A DNA stretch of 19,280 bases from an uncultured Prevotella sp. Lineage in GTDB: Bacteria > Bacteroidota > Bacteroidia > Bacteroidales > Bacteroidaceae. Within the stretch, counting starts at the first letter, position 1. The number at the start of each line of letters is the position of its first letter. The DNA lies in NCBI GenBank assembly GCA_945637645.1, contig CALZDK010000011.1, positions 1 to 19,280 of the forward strand. The letters run 5' to 3'. Below the pieces are notes generated by a model. The model saw only the letters and a list, made by a program, of their open reading frames with translations, searched no databases and was not told where the DNA came from. Below, one piece after another: positions 1 through 6,322 of the stretch. The position numbers and the translations under genes were made by a program.

Positions 1-395
1 TATAGCCCTTGAGGTGGCGCATGCCGAGGTTGTAAGAGCAGTTGAGCATACCGCAGTAAGCGTCGCCACGACCGTTGATCATGTCGCCGTCGCCCTCTGC
101 CGCAGCCACGAACATACAAGGACCGTCGAAGTTCTTTGCGATAAGGGTCTCAGGAGTCTCAGGACCAAAGTTGCCGAGGAACACAACGAGAGCGTTGCAT
201 CCTGCCTCTTTCACTTCAGCGACAGCCTTGAGCATGTCTTTTTCGTTTTCTACTGTTGTCTGGCAGTTGAAGAGTTCGCCTTTGTAGGCTTTTACTATGT
301 TTTCGCGGCGCTGGGTTGACAGTGCAATTGGAAAACAGTCTCGGCTCACTGCTATAATACCGAGCTTCACTTGTGGAATGTTAGTACTTTGCATG
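1..395 (-). CDS. L-fucose isomerase-like sugar isomerase, N-terminal part (runs off the left edge)
   Basis: The minus frame opens at the ATG at 395-393 and stays open to the window edge, giving 131 residues. It begins MQSTNIPQVKLGIIAVSRDC and continues with an Arg-Arg segment, then GCNALVVFLGNFGPETPE, and DGPCMFVAAAEGDGD before GRGDAYCGMLN. This pattern recalls the N-terminal domain of proteins annotated as L-fucose/L-arabinose isomerase-like, which interconvert aldoses and ketoses in the cytoplasm. It differs from classical FucI, so the sugar is unknown. The metal-binding C-terminal domain lies outside the window, so activity cannot be judged. A Bacteroidetes promoter lies 64 bases upstream, suggesting separate transcription from the ABC operon that ends at 577 on the same strand. 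The family call rests on remembered sequence resemblance only. Confidence 0.6.
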
Positions 396-458
396 ATAGC
401 TTTTTGTATTTTTATAAATAATAATTGGTCAATGTAAGTCATGTCTCTTTAAGACTGT

Positions 459-490
459 GCAAAGATACAACTTTTATTTTAATAACAAAG
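459..490 (-). promoter_or_regulatory. Bacteroidetes-type promoter for the isomerase-like gene
   Basis: On the minus strand TATCTTTGC (467-459) matches the TAnnTTTG -7 box. A TTTG -33 element lies at 489-486 with an 18-base AT-rich spacer. It is followed by about 64 bases of leader before the ATG at 395. Confidence 0.65.
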
Positions 491-576
491 AATCTTTTGA
501 TTTTTTTTTCGTAAAAAATCGACAAAGAATCATTTTTGTGTCTTTTGGAACAAATACCAAGCCTTTCAAGCTCTTC

Positions 577-2205
577 TCAGACAAGATTTAGCTGGAATAT
601 TTCCCCACATCTCGACGCTGTCTCCGCCTTGTGGGTAACACAGATTATGGTGCGGTCGGAACATTCGGCGAACAGCCTGTCGAGAAGTGCACGCTCCGTG
701 GCGGGGTCGAGAGATGCCGATACCTCGTCGAGCAACATCACCGGAGCCTTTCTCAGAAGTCCGCGGGCGATGGCAATGCGCTGCGCTTGTCCCTCGCTCA
801 GTCTTGTGGCGTGCTCGCCTATCTCGGTGTCCAAGCCTTTTGGAAGTGTCAGTACAAAGTCTGCCACTGCCGTATGTAAGGCATTCAGGAGTTCTGCCTC
901 CGTGGCTTCCCCGTTGGCAACGATCAGGTTGTCGCGTATGGTGCCGCTCAGCAGTGTGTTGCCTTGTGGAACGTAGGTTATTTGGCGGCGCATGTCCTCT
1001 CCACATATCGTGTTTCCACTTTCGTCATACAGTTCTACGGTTCCGCTTTCTGGCTCTATCATCCCCATCACCATGCGCAGCAGCGTTGTCTTTCCACGTC
1101 CTGTCTCTCCCGTTATAGCAGTAGTGGTTCCAGGAACGAAGTCGTGGGTCAAGTTCTCCAATGTAGGTTTGTTGTTGCCTGGATAGGAATAGACCACGTT
1201 CTGAAGTCTCACACCGAGTTTCTTTCCTGTCGATATAAGTTCAGCCCCACTCTCCTTCTCCTGCTCCATTGCCTCTATCTCTCCTATCCTATCCACGCTT
1301 GCCGTGGCATGCACTATCTGTGGCAACATGTTCATCAGTGCCATTATCGGACTTTGTATCTGGCTTACCAGCTGCAGGAAAGCTGTCATCACACCGAAGG
1401 TTATCACACCCTCCTTCAGTTGCATTCCTCCGTAGATGAAGGCACCGAGATAACCCATGCCAAACGTCGATGCCATCAGCAGGCGCACCATCAAAGTGAA
1501 GCGCGCGCGGCGCATCACGTTGCTGCCCAACTGCGAGTGCATTTCCGCCATACGTCGCTCCAGCAGGGCTTGGCTCTCCATAGCCCTCACTATAGTCTCA
1601 TGTTCCACCGACTCCTGAACGAGCATCTGTATGTGGCTCTCGTCGCGCCTAATGTCGAGGGTCATCTGGCGCAGTCGGTGTGAGAGCCATTTCGCACCCA
1701 CTATCACCACCGGTGTAAGCACCAAAAGGCTCCAAGCCAGCGTAGCGTCCATCGAATACATCAGCAGGAAGGCTCCAGCAAGCTGTACCAGTGTCACTGC
1801 CATGCGAGGCACCACGTCGGCAGTAACCGCCGACACCGCCGCTATGTCACGCTCCAACCTCTGGCTAATGTCTCCAGAGTGCATGCTCTCTGCCGTGGCA
1901 TAAAGCCTACGGTGGAGCAACAGTGTGAAGAGTCTCATGCGAATGCCGTTCTGCTGTCTCACGTCGGCTGAGTTGTAGAGATAATAGACGGTTTGGCGCA
2001 ACACTATCGAGGCGGCAAGCACAAACACCAATATCAGTGCCTCGCCCACCACGTCGCCTTGCCACACCGCATAGTCGATAAACCTGCGGCAAAGCCACAC
2101 AAGCAGCAGTCCGAAGCCCACCTGTGCCACGCCAGCCACTATCCGAGCCAACACGTTGAAGCGGATATAGCCCATTTGCTGCCAAAACCATCTTACATAT
2201 CTCAT
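577..2205 (-). CDS. ABC exporter, fused membrane and ATPase domains
   Basis: This is a 542-residue half-transporter of the type-1 exporter fold, acting as a dimer in the inner membrane. Residues 1 to about 290 hold hydrophobic helices; the protein starts directly at the membrane domain, so there is no N-terminal C39 peptidase. The ATPase domain carries Walker A GETGRGKTT, a Q-loop segment YVPQG, the signature LSEGQ (one change from LSGGQ), Walker B VMLLDE, D-loop SASLD and the switch His in VTHK, so it should be active. It is the last gene of a three-gene minus operon, 42 bases after the PqqD-like gene. A peptidase and PqqD-like protein upstream suggest a peptide substrate, as for lasso-peptide or other RiPP exporters; that is inference. 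A multidrug or lipid substrate is possible. No clear terminator follows. Confidence 0.9.
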   Translation of the reverse strand: MRYVRWFWQQMGYIRFNVLARIVAGVAQVGFGLLLVWLCRRFIDYAVWQGDVVGEALILVFVLAASIVLRQTVYYLYNSADVRQQNGIRMRLFTLLLHRRLYATAESMHSGDISQRLERDIAAVSAVTADVVPRMAVTLVQLAGAFLLMYSMDATLAWSLLVLTPVVIVGAKWLSHRLRQMTLDIRRDESHIQMLVQESVEHETIVRAMESQALLERRMAEMHSQLGSNVMRRARFTLMVRLLMASTFGMGYLGAFIYGGMQLKEGVITFGVMTAFLQLVSQIQSPIMALMNMLPQIVHATASVDRIGEIEAMEQEKESGAELISTGKKLGVRLQNVVYSYPGNNKPTLENLTHDFVPGTTTAITGETGRGKTTLLRMVMGMIEPESGTVELYDESGNTICGEDMRRQITYVPQGNTLLSGTIRDNLIVANGEATEAELLNALHTAVADFVLTLPKGLDTEIGEHATRLSEGQAQRIAIARGLLRKAPVMLLDEVSASLDPATERALLDRLFAECSDRTIICVTHKAETASRCGEIFQLNLV

Positions 2206-2253
2206 TAAACTCTCAACCCTTCACTTTCTACTCTTAATTCTTTATTATTAACT
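2206..2253. repeat. 7-bp-periodic degenerate repeat filling the PqqD-ABC spacer
   Basis: Read on the plus strand from 2207, the spacer breaks into heptamers aaactct, caaccct, tcacttt, ctactct, taattct, ttattat and taactca, roughly YaaYtcT. The spacer is 42 bases, six heptamers exactly, and the repeat overlaps the stop codon of the PqqD-like gene (2248-2250). Confidence 0.55.
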
Positions 2254-2517
2254 CAAAAGTCCTATTTCTTTCCAGCTTTCCAGCATGGCTTTCACGTCGG
2301 CAGTGGCGGAAGCCTCGTCCACGTCGTACTCATTGCACAACGCACTGGCAAGCGACTCTATGCTGAACTCACCCTGCGCCCCAGCCTCTTTCCAAAGAAA
2401 CGTAGCCGTCTCGTTGAGATTCACCAACTTGCTGAAGTCTATTGCCTCTAAACCTTCAGCCATTAACACGTTCTCGCCACAAACCTGGCGTAGCTCAAAA
2501 CCTTTTCTTAGTTGCAT
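2248..2517 (-). CDS. PqqD-like small protein (possible peptide-binding chaperone)
   Basis: An 89-residue protein beginning MQLRKGFELRQVCGENVLMA, with a central VNLNETATFLWKE and a C-terminal helical half ending in MLESWKEIGLLS. The LNETAxFLW segment followed by an acidic helical region (EYDVDEASATADVKAML) is typical of PqqD-family proteins. In RiPP pathways these bind a precursor leader peptide and present it to a modifying enzyme. Length (about 90 residues) fits the stand-alone form. Its start overlaps the end of the upstream peptidase gene by 23 bases, which points to translational coupling, and the ABC exporter follows. No radical SAM, asparagine-synthetase-like or transglutaminase-like partner is visible, so its client is unknown. 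PqqD-like proteins of unknown role are common in Bacteroidetes. Confidence 0.8.
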   Translation of the reverse strand: MQLRKGFELRQVCGENVLMAEGLEAIDFSKLVNLNETATFLWKEAGAQGEFSIESLASALCNEYDVDEASATADVKAMLESWKEIGLLS

Positions 2518-2944
2518 ATAGTATCTTTTTTATTATCTTTATTCCTCTCCACAACCACCATTTCGCCATAGCCCAATTTCCTGTGAGCCGTGTTCTCTTT
2601 CCGTTGCGTCCGTCAACCACCCACTCAGCCCTTGCTATCACGTCGGTGAGCAGGCAGTGTTCCTTCAGTCCGAGGTTTCCGTCGCCCTCCAGCGTCAGCC
2701 GTTCGCCGTCCATTGCCACCACCCTGTGCAACACATAGTGGTTACCGTCGGCCCAAGCAAGCACTGCATCGCCCTTGGCAATGGGTTTCTTTATTGGGTG
2801 CAACTCCGCCCTGTCGCAGTCGCCCACAATGAAGGGTAGCATGCTCCTTCCCGCTACCGGCAGCAGCACGTTTTTCCCTTCGCCTACGATGCGCCTCACC
2901 TCTTCCATCACCAACGTTGTTGGCATTATCTTCCTCGTGGTCAT
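2495..2944 (-). CDS. S24/S26-type serine peptidase, Ser/His (SipW-like) active site
   Basis: A 149-residue protein. Residues 26-41 (VLLPVAGRSMLPFIVG) hold the SMxP box of signal-peptidase-like proteins, with Ser34 the probable nucleophile. The second catalytic segment is HYVLHRVVAMDG, with His73 where bacterial type I signal peptidases have Lys; His is the general base in SipW and eukaryotic or archaeal signal peptidases. A later LEGDGN (85-90) matches the conserved GDN-type box. There is no N-terminal membrane anchor; the C-terminal tail (about 123-149) is very basic with a short hydrophobic stretch (WLWRGIKIIKKIL) that could sit on the membrane. It is the first gene of the operon and overlaps the PqqD-like gene by 23 bases. 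Cleavage of an exported precursor is inferred; a LexA-like regulatory peptidase is less likely because no DNA-binding domain is present. Confidence 0.78.
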   Translation of the reverse strand: MTTRKIMPTTLVMEEVRRIVGEGKNVLLPVAGRSMLPFIVGDCDRAELHPIKKPIAKGDAVLAWADGNHYVLHRVVAMDGERLTLEGDGNLGLKEHCLLTDVIARAEWVVDGRNGKRTRLTGNWAMAKWWLWRGIKIIKKILYATKKRF

Positions 2945-2994
2945 TATATTATCTTATTTATATTTCATCGTAATGCGATTTTACATATTTGCCG

Positions 2995-3027
2995 CAAAGA
3001 TAAACATTTTATTTCATTTCTCCAAAG
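2995..3027 (-). promoter_or_regulatory. Promoter of the peptidase-PqqD-ABC operon
   Basis: On the minus strand TATCTTTG (3002-2995) is a perfect TAnnTTTG -7 box. A TTTG -33 element lies at 3026-3023 with a 20-base spacer. The ATG at 2944 is about 50 bases downstream. Confidence 0.7.
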
Positions 3028-3041
3028 AAATTACCTTTTTT

Positions 3042-3129
3042 ATTCCTACAACGTACTGGAGAGTCCAGCTTTGCTGACACCCTACACTCTACTTCTTTCC
3101 GGGATAAACATCTTGTTTTCAAACCAATG
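3042..3129. repeat. Direct repeat, copy A, upstream of the kinase remnant
   Basis: This stretch aligns with 3644-3730 at an offset of 601-602 bases. Shared blocks include attcct, cgtactg, gctgaca, ctaca, taaaca and gtttc. I estimate about three-quarters identity by eye. Its left end corresponds to the last codons of the kinase fragment, so it may be the tail of a lost second kinase gene. The inner part (ccctaca, ctctact) has 7-base periodicity. Confidence 0.6.
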
Positions 3130-3176
3130 TCAACAGGATTCAACCGTACTGATCGACTTTTTTACCATCACTAAAA

Positions 3177-3662
3177 ATGCTCAACGACCTGATAGAGATT
3201 TCCGAATACGAGAGCAGCGAGGATAAACTTGACGTGACAGAAGTGCCTGTGAACGATATACTTGTGGCTGTGCGTGAGAAACATCCAGAAGCCTCGGCAG
3301 GAGTGACGCTCGAATACTGCACTACCAATGAAACGGAGACAGTAACAACAAACCTTGAGGCTGTTGTGCGCATAATGGGCTGCCTTGTCGATAATGCCAT
3401 AAAAAACACCACATCGGGCAGTATCAAAGTGGAATATACCAATAGTGGAGGCAAGGCCATTCTCAGCGTTACCGACACCGGGCGGGGCATTCCCGCCGAC
3501 AATGCCGAGAAGATTTTCGAGCGTTTCTACAAGATAGACGAGTTTGTGCCAGGAGTGGGTCTTGGACTTACCCTCTCGCGTGCCATAGCCACAAAGATAA
3601 ACGCCACCGTCTCACTCGACACGTCATATTCGGAAGGAGCGAGATTCCTCGTCGTACTGTAG
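3177..3662 (+). pseudogene. Histidine kinase remnant: C-terminal ATPase domain only
   Basis: The 161-residue frame starts MLNDLIEISEYESSED, which resembles the end of a HisKA dimerisation helix, and then holds an intact HATPase domain: N-box with Asn73 in CLVDNAIKNT, G1 box DTGRGIP (100-106), F-box-like FERFYK, and G2 box GVGLGL (126-131). The phosphoacceptor His segment, sensor and membrane parts are missing. An in-frame TGA at 3150-3152 lies 24 bases before the ATG, and no frame between 3040 and 3176 encodes an HExRTP motif. No recognisable promoter precedes it. The stop codon touches direct-repeat copy B. Full-length sensor kinases are several hundred residues, so this is most simply a gene remnant. 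An alternative is a stand-alone ATPase protein, which the clean open frame allows. Confidence 0.75.
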
Positions 3663-3730
3663 AGCCCTGCTTCGCTGACACTCTACACCCTACATCATTT
3701 AGGGTTAAACACCACTGTTTCAATCAGTTG
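3644..3730. repeat. Direct repeat, copy B, overlapping the kinase stop codon
   Basis: This is the partner of copy A (3042-3129). It begins inside the last six codons of the kinase fragment, includes its TAG at 3660-3662 and continues about 68 bases into non-coding DNA. The stretch gctgacactctacaccctac again shows heptamer spacing. Confidence 0.6.
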
Positions 3731-3984
3731 CAGAATGTATAGTGTCTCTCAACCCTACAACTCGAGTTATTTTTTGACGATTACTGAACGGTCATTCCAT
3801 ACTCAAAGCAGAACATAAACTTTGAGAGGGTTTGAGAGATTATTAAGGTTTGAGAGATTGGTTGCTACGCCGAAATAAGGTGAAAATTGAAGGTTGAAAG
3901 TTAAATTGCTGCGAAGGGAAATATTAAGCAGCAATTTAACTTTCAACCTTCAATATTCATTATTCAATTTTCAATCTCCAATTC
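3663..3984. other. Gene-free interval between the kinase remnant and the GH88/105 gene
   Basis: These 322 bases hold no plausible gene. In order they contain the rest of direct-repeat copy B, a loose inverted pair (tctctcaaccct at 3745-3756 against agggtttgagag at 3827-3838), a second ggtttgagagatt at 3847-3859, the 27-bp hairpin (3886-3954) and the heptamer run. The two flanking genes converge here. Confidence 0.7.
3886..3954. terminator. Perfect 27-bp inverted repeat, probable bidirectional terminator
   Basis: The left arm (3886-3912, starting attgaaggttgaaag) is the exact reverse complement of the right arm (3928-3954, ending tttcaaccttcaat), with a 15-base loop. It sits between converging genes. 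Short T-rich tracts follow on both strands (attcattattc on plus, ttttcacctt on minus), but there is no long T run. Both arms are made partly of 7-base units. Confidence 0.6.
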
Positions 3985-3993
3985 TCAATCTCC
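3938..3993. repeat. Run of eight degenerate heptamers reaching into the GH88/105 stop codon
   Basis: Consecutive 7-mers are aactttc, aaccttc, aatattc, attattc, aattttc, aatctcc, aattctc and aatctcc, consensus aaYYYtc. The mirror set gaaaatt, gaaggtt, gaaagtt lies at 3882-3902. The last units cover the stop codon (3985-3987) and last codons of the GH88/105 gene. Confidence 0.65.
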
Positions 3994-6300
3994 AAACGTT
4001 ACGGTCAGAGGAGACTTCAGAGCTTGGGCTTGGTTGGCGGTGCGGAGAATCCATTCTGCCATGTTGCGGCAGTCGTATTTGCTCCATGACGATCCGAAAT
4101 AGTAGGTGAACTTCTCGTCGGCGGAGAGCGACTTTCGGATGCCAAGGGCATGACCTGCAGCACCACTCACAGACTCTGGATAGAGGACTTTTCTTGTCTC
4201 TACATTACCCTCAGGGAAAAATGCGCCAACATAGATCTGGAAGTTCTGTCCCTTGGGATTGTCGGTCGGGTCGGCATAGAGCACACAGTTCTTGTCAACA
4301 ACGAGTGTCTCGGTGTCCTCGCTGTGAATCACCACGCCACTTGCAACGTCAACAGGCTGTGTGAGTCCGCTGTAGCTTACTGTCATGCGGTTGTAGTTGC
4401 TGCCCTTGTCGATGCTGAGCAGACGGTGCTCCACTGCCTTGTCGCCATTCTTCAGCTCTGTCTCGTTGTATGTAAGGCTCACGGTGAAACGCAAAGGGCC
4501 ATTGTCGAGAATCTCATACTCCTTGTAGCAATATGGGAAGAGGAGATTGTCGCCCTCGATGATTGCCGGTGTGCCGCAGCCGAGTGTTGGACCAACCTTG
4601 TAGCAGTCGAGACCATTGCCATGGTCGAAATGATAGCTTGTGCGCATTTCAAGAGCCTTGGCTGCCGCCGCGTCTTTTTTCTTCAGTTCGGCAATGATAG
4701 GCTTGTTAATGTCCTCAACGAAATAGCGTTGCTCCACCACGAGCGAAGGAGTGTTCTTCAGCCACACGTCGTTGCCGAAGGCACGTTCGCCACTGCGCTG
4801 CAGTGCAGGACCATAGCAGCGGTAGGCACCACGGTCGTTTTCCCATGCTATGTCGTCAACACGCTCTGGATACATTCTTCCGTAGCATGTGTTAACAAAC
4901 TGCTTTGGCTCGCCCTTGGCTATGGTGAACACTGTGTTGCCATTAGGACGCACGGCAGCCTCGATGAGCACCTTGCCGTCGTAGGTAAGCTGGTAGGGAA
5001 CCTGCTGTCCCACGGCGTTGGTGACAACGAACTGTCTGCCACCACTAATGCCAAGACGACTGTAGATTTCAGAGGCTTCTACCTCTACAACCTGCTGACG
5101 CTGCCCCTCGCTACTGTTTGAGACAGTGAGTTTGAAAGCCTTGTTGTCGGCAGGAGTAACGGAAGAGTCCTCAAAACGCACTCGCTCGCAAGCTGCGAGA
5201 AGGAAAGCGCCGGTGCCGAAATTGGTTACACTCTTAGGACTGACAAGCTGTCCCTTGATGGCACGCTCGCCAATAGGCTGAACGTAGCCAATGGTGAAGT
5301 CGGGCTGAAGGGCAGTCTCGGAGAGATATTTCCACGCAAGGTCGGCAACGGGCTGATAGACTGTGCGGTCGAGAATGCCGTGGTTGATGCCCCAATAGAG
5401 TCCGTAGGTGAAGAAAGCTGTTCCGCTTGTCTCAGGACCTATTGCCTGCTCCGGGTCGAGCATGGATCGTGTCCAGTAACCCTGTTTCTGCTGCGACGCT
5501 GCCACTCCCTCGGCGAGTTGCAGATAACGCTGGAGGAAGAAGTCGCGATGCTTGTAGCACTGAGGCATGTCGGCAAGAACCTTTGCAAGTCCGGCGAGCA
5601 CCCAACCGTTGCCGCGAGCCCAGAAGTCTTTCTTCCCGAGGTCGGTCTTGTGCTTGGGATAGATATACTTTCCGTCACGGAAATAGAGTTTCGACTCCGC
5701 GTCGAACATAAGGTCGTCAGCAAAGCGATAGTTGTCGTAGAGCTTGTCGAGATAGCGTGTGTCGCCGGTGGTCTTGTAGAGTTTGGTGAACACCGGCATT
5801 ACCATATAAAGAGCGTCAGCCCACCACCAGTAGTCGTTTTCCTTCGACAACACGATGTGGTCCATGACCTCCTTCGCACGGCTGATTTTGTATGGGTCGG
5901 GGTTCATCTCATACATGTCGAGATAGGTCTGGAAACAGATTTGCCAATCGCCGAACAGCACATGCTGCATCGACTCTCCATACTGTTTGTAGAGCCACTT
6001 TGAGTGGTCTTTTTCGGTGGCGCCGCTCCACTTGTTGTGGCGTGCCCACTTGTCGCTGAACTCAAGATAGCGTGCGCATCCTGTCAGCTTGTAAGCCTCC
6101 ATGTTGCCCGTGAAATAGGCAGCGTCGTCCCAGAAGGAGCGAACCTCTGGGGAATTAGTAGATTGCCATTTGTCGTTGACTTTCTTCACCACCTCGATTG
6201 TAGGCAGTGGGGAAGCCTTAACCTTTTTCTTTGTCTTTGCGGCTAACGATGCCGGCAACGCCAGCATTACGCAGACAATAAGCATGATAGTTTTCTTCAT
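3985..6300 (-). CDS. Secreted GH88/GH105-type unsaturated rhamnogalacturonyl hydrolase with extra C-terminal domain
   Basis: The protein has 771 residues. Residues 1-21 are a signal peptide (MKKTIMLIVCVMLALPASLA), with cleavage likely near Ala20/Ala21, so it is periplasmic or exported. Residues about 35-375 form the alpha/alpha-barrel of GH88/105: WWWADALYMVMP (158-169) holds Asp162, which matches the general acid of YteR-type enzymes, followed by FWARGNGW (226-233), GPETSGTAFF (288-297) and FGTGAFLLA (361-369). The family removes unsaturated uronic acid from the end of pectin fragments made by lyases. Residues about 385-771 form a second beta-rich domain, similar to DUF4861 as far as I can recall, making the protein about twice the length of a single-domain GH105. 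It follows the DPP IV gene by 22 bases and probably shares its transcript. No SusC/SusD pair is in view, so it is not in a recognisable polysaccharide locus here. Confidence 0.87.
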   Translation of the reverse strand: MKKTIMLIVCVMLALPASLAAKTKKKVKASPLPTIEVVKKVNDKWQSTNSPEVRSFWDDAAYFTGNMEAYKLTGCARYLEFSDKWARHNKWSGATEKDHSKWLYKQYGESMQHVLFGDWQICFQTYLDMYEMNPDPYKISRAKEVMDHIVLSKENDYWWWADALYMVMPVFTKLYKTTGDTRYLDKLYDNYRFADDLMFDAESKLYFRDGKYIYPKHKTDLGKKDFWARGNGWVLAGLAKVLADMPQCYKHRDFFLQRYLQLAEGVAASQQKQGYWTRSMLDPEQAIGPETSGTAFFTYGLYWGINHGILDRTVYQPVADLAWKYLSETALQPDFTIGYVQPIGERAIKGQLVSPKSVTNFGTGAFLLAACERVRFEDSSVTPADNKAFKLTVSNSSEGQRQQVVEVEASEIYSRLGISGGRQFVVTNAVGQQVPYQLTYDGKVLIEAAVRPNGNTVFTIAKGEPKQFVNTCYGRMYPERVDDIAWENDRGAYRCYGPALQRSGERAFGNDVWLKNTPSLVVEQRYFVEDINKPIIAELKKKDAAAAKALEMRTSYHFDHGNGLDCYKVGPTLGCGTPAIIEGDNLLFPYCYKEYEILDNGPLRFTVSLTYNETELKNGDKAVEHRLLSIDKGSNYNRMTVSYSGLTQPVDVASGVVIHSEDTETLVVDKNCVLYADPTDNPKGQNFQIYVGAFFPEGNVETRKVLYPESVSGAAGHALGIRKSLSADEKFTYYFGSSWSKYDCRNMAEWILRTANQAQALKSPLTVTFGD

Positions 6301-6322
6301 TGTTGTTTGTCTTTATTGATTG

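Noticed and set aside
499..520. An AT-only hairpin (gatttttt / aaaaaatc) after the ABC gene as a terminator
   Set aside because: The stem is nearly all A-T pairs and no T run follows on the minus strand; it is more likely AT-rich promoter-proximal DNA.
475..533. A 19-codon minus-strand frame between the ABC gene and the isomerase promoter, as a possible precursor peptide
   Set aside because: It is a run of Lys, Leu and Ser encoded by AT-rich DNA, overlaps the isomerase promoter and has no leader-like features.
964..1683. A 239-codon plus-strand open frame inside the ABC exporter gene
   Set aside because: It is antisense to an exporter with all ATPase motifs, its translation is His/Cys/Ser-rich without domains, and no promoter precedes it.
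3042..3730. The direct repeats considered as ends of an insertion sequence
   Set aside because: They are direct, not inverted, flank a kinase fragment and enclose no transposase, and one end lies in kinase coding sequence.
3882..3993. The heptamer run considered as a CRISPR array
   Set aside because: Units are 7 bases, degenerate and without spacers; no cas gene is present.
4150..5121. A 323-codon plus-strand open frame antisense to the GH88/105 gene
   Set aside because: Its translation has no recognisable motif, and the minus-strand protein has a signal peptide and family motifs across the region.
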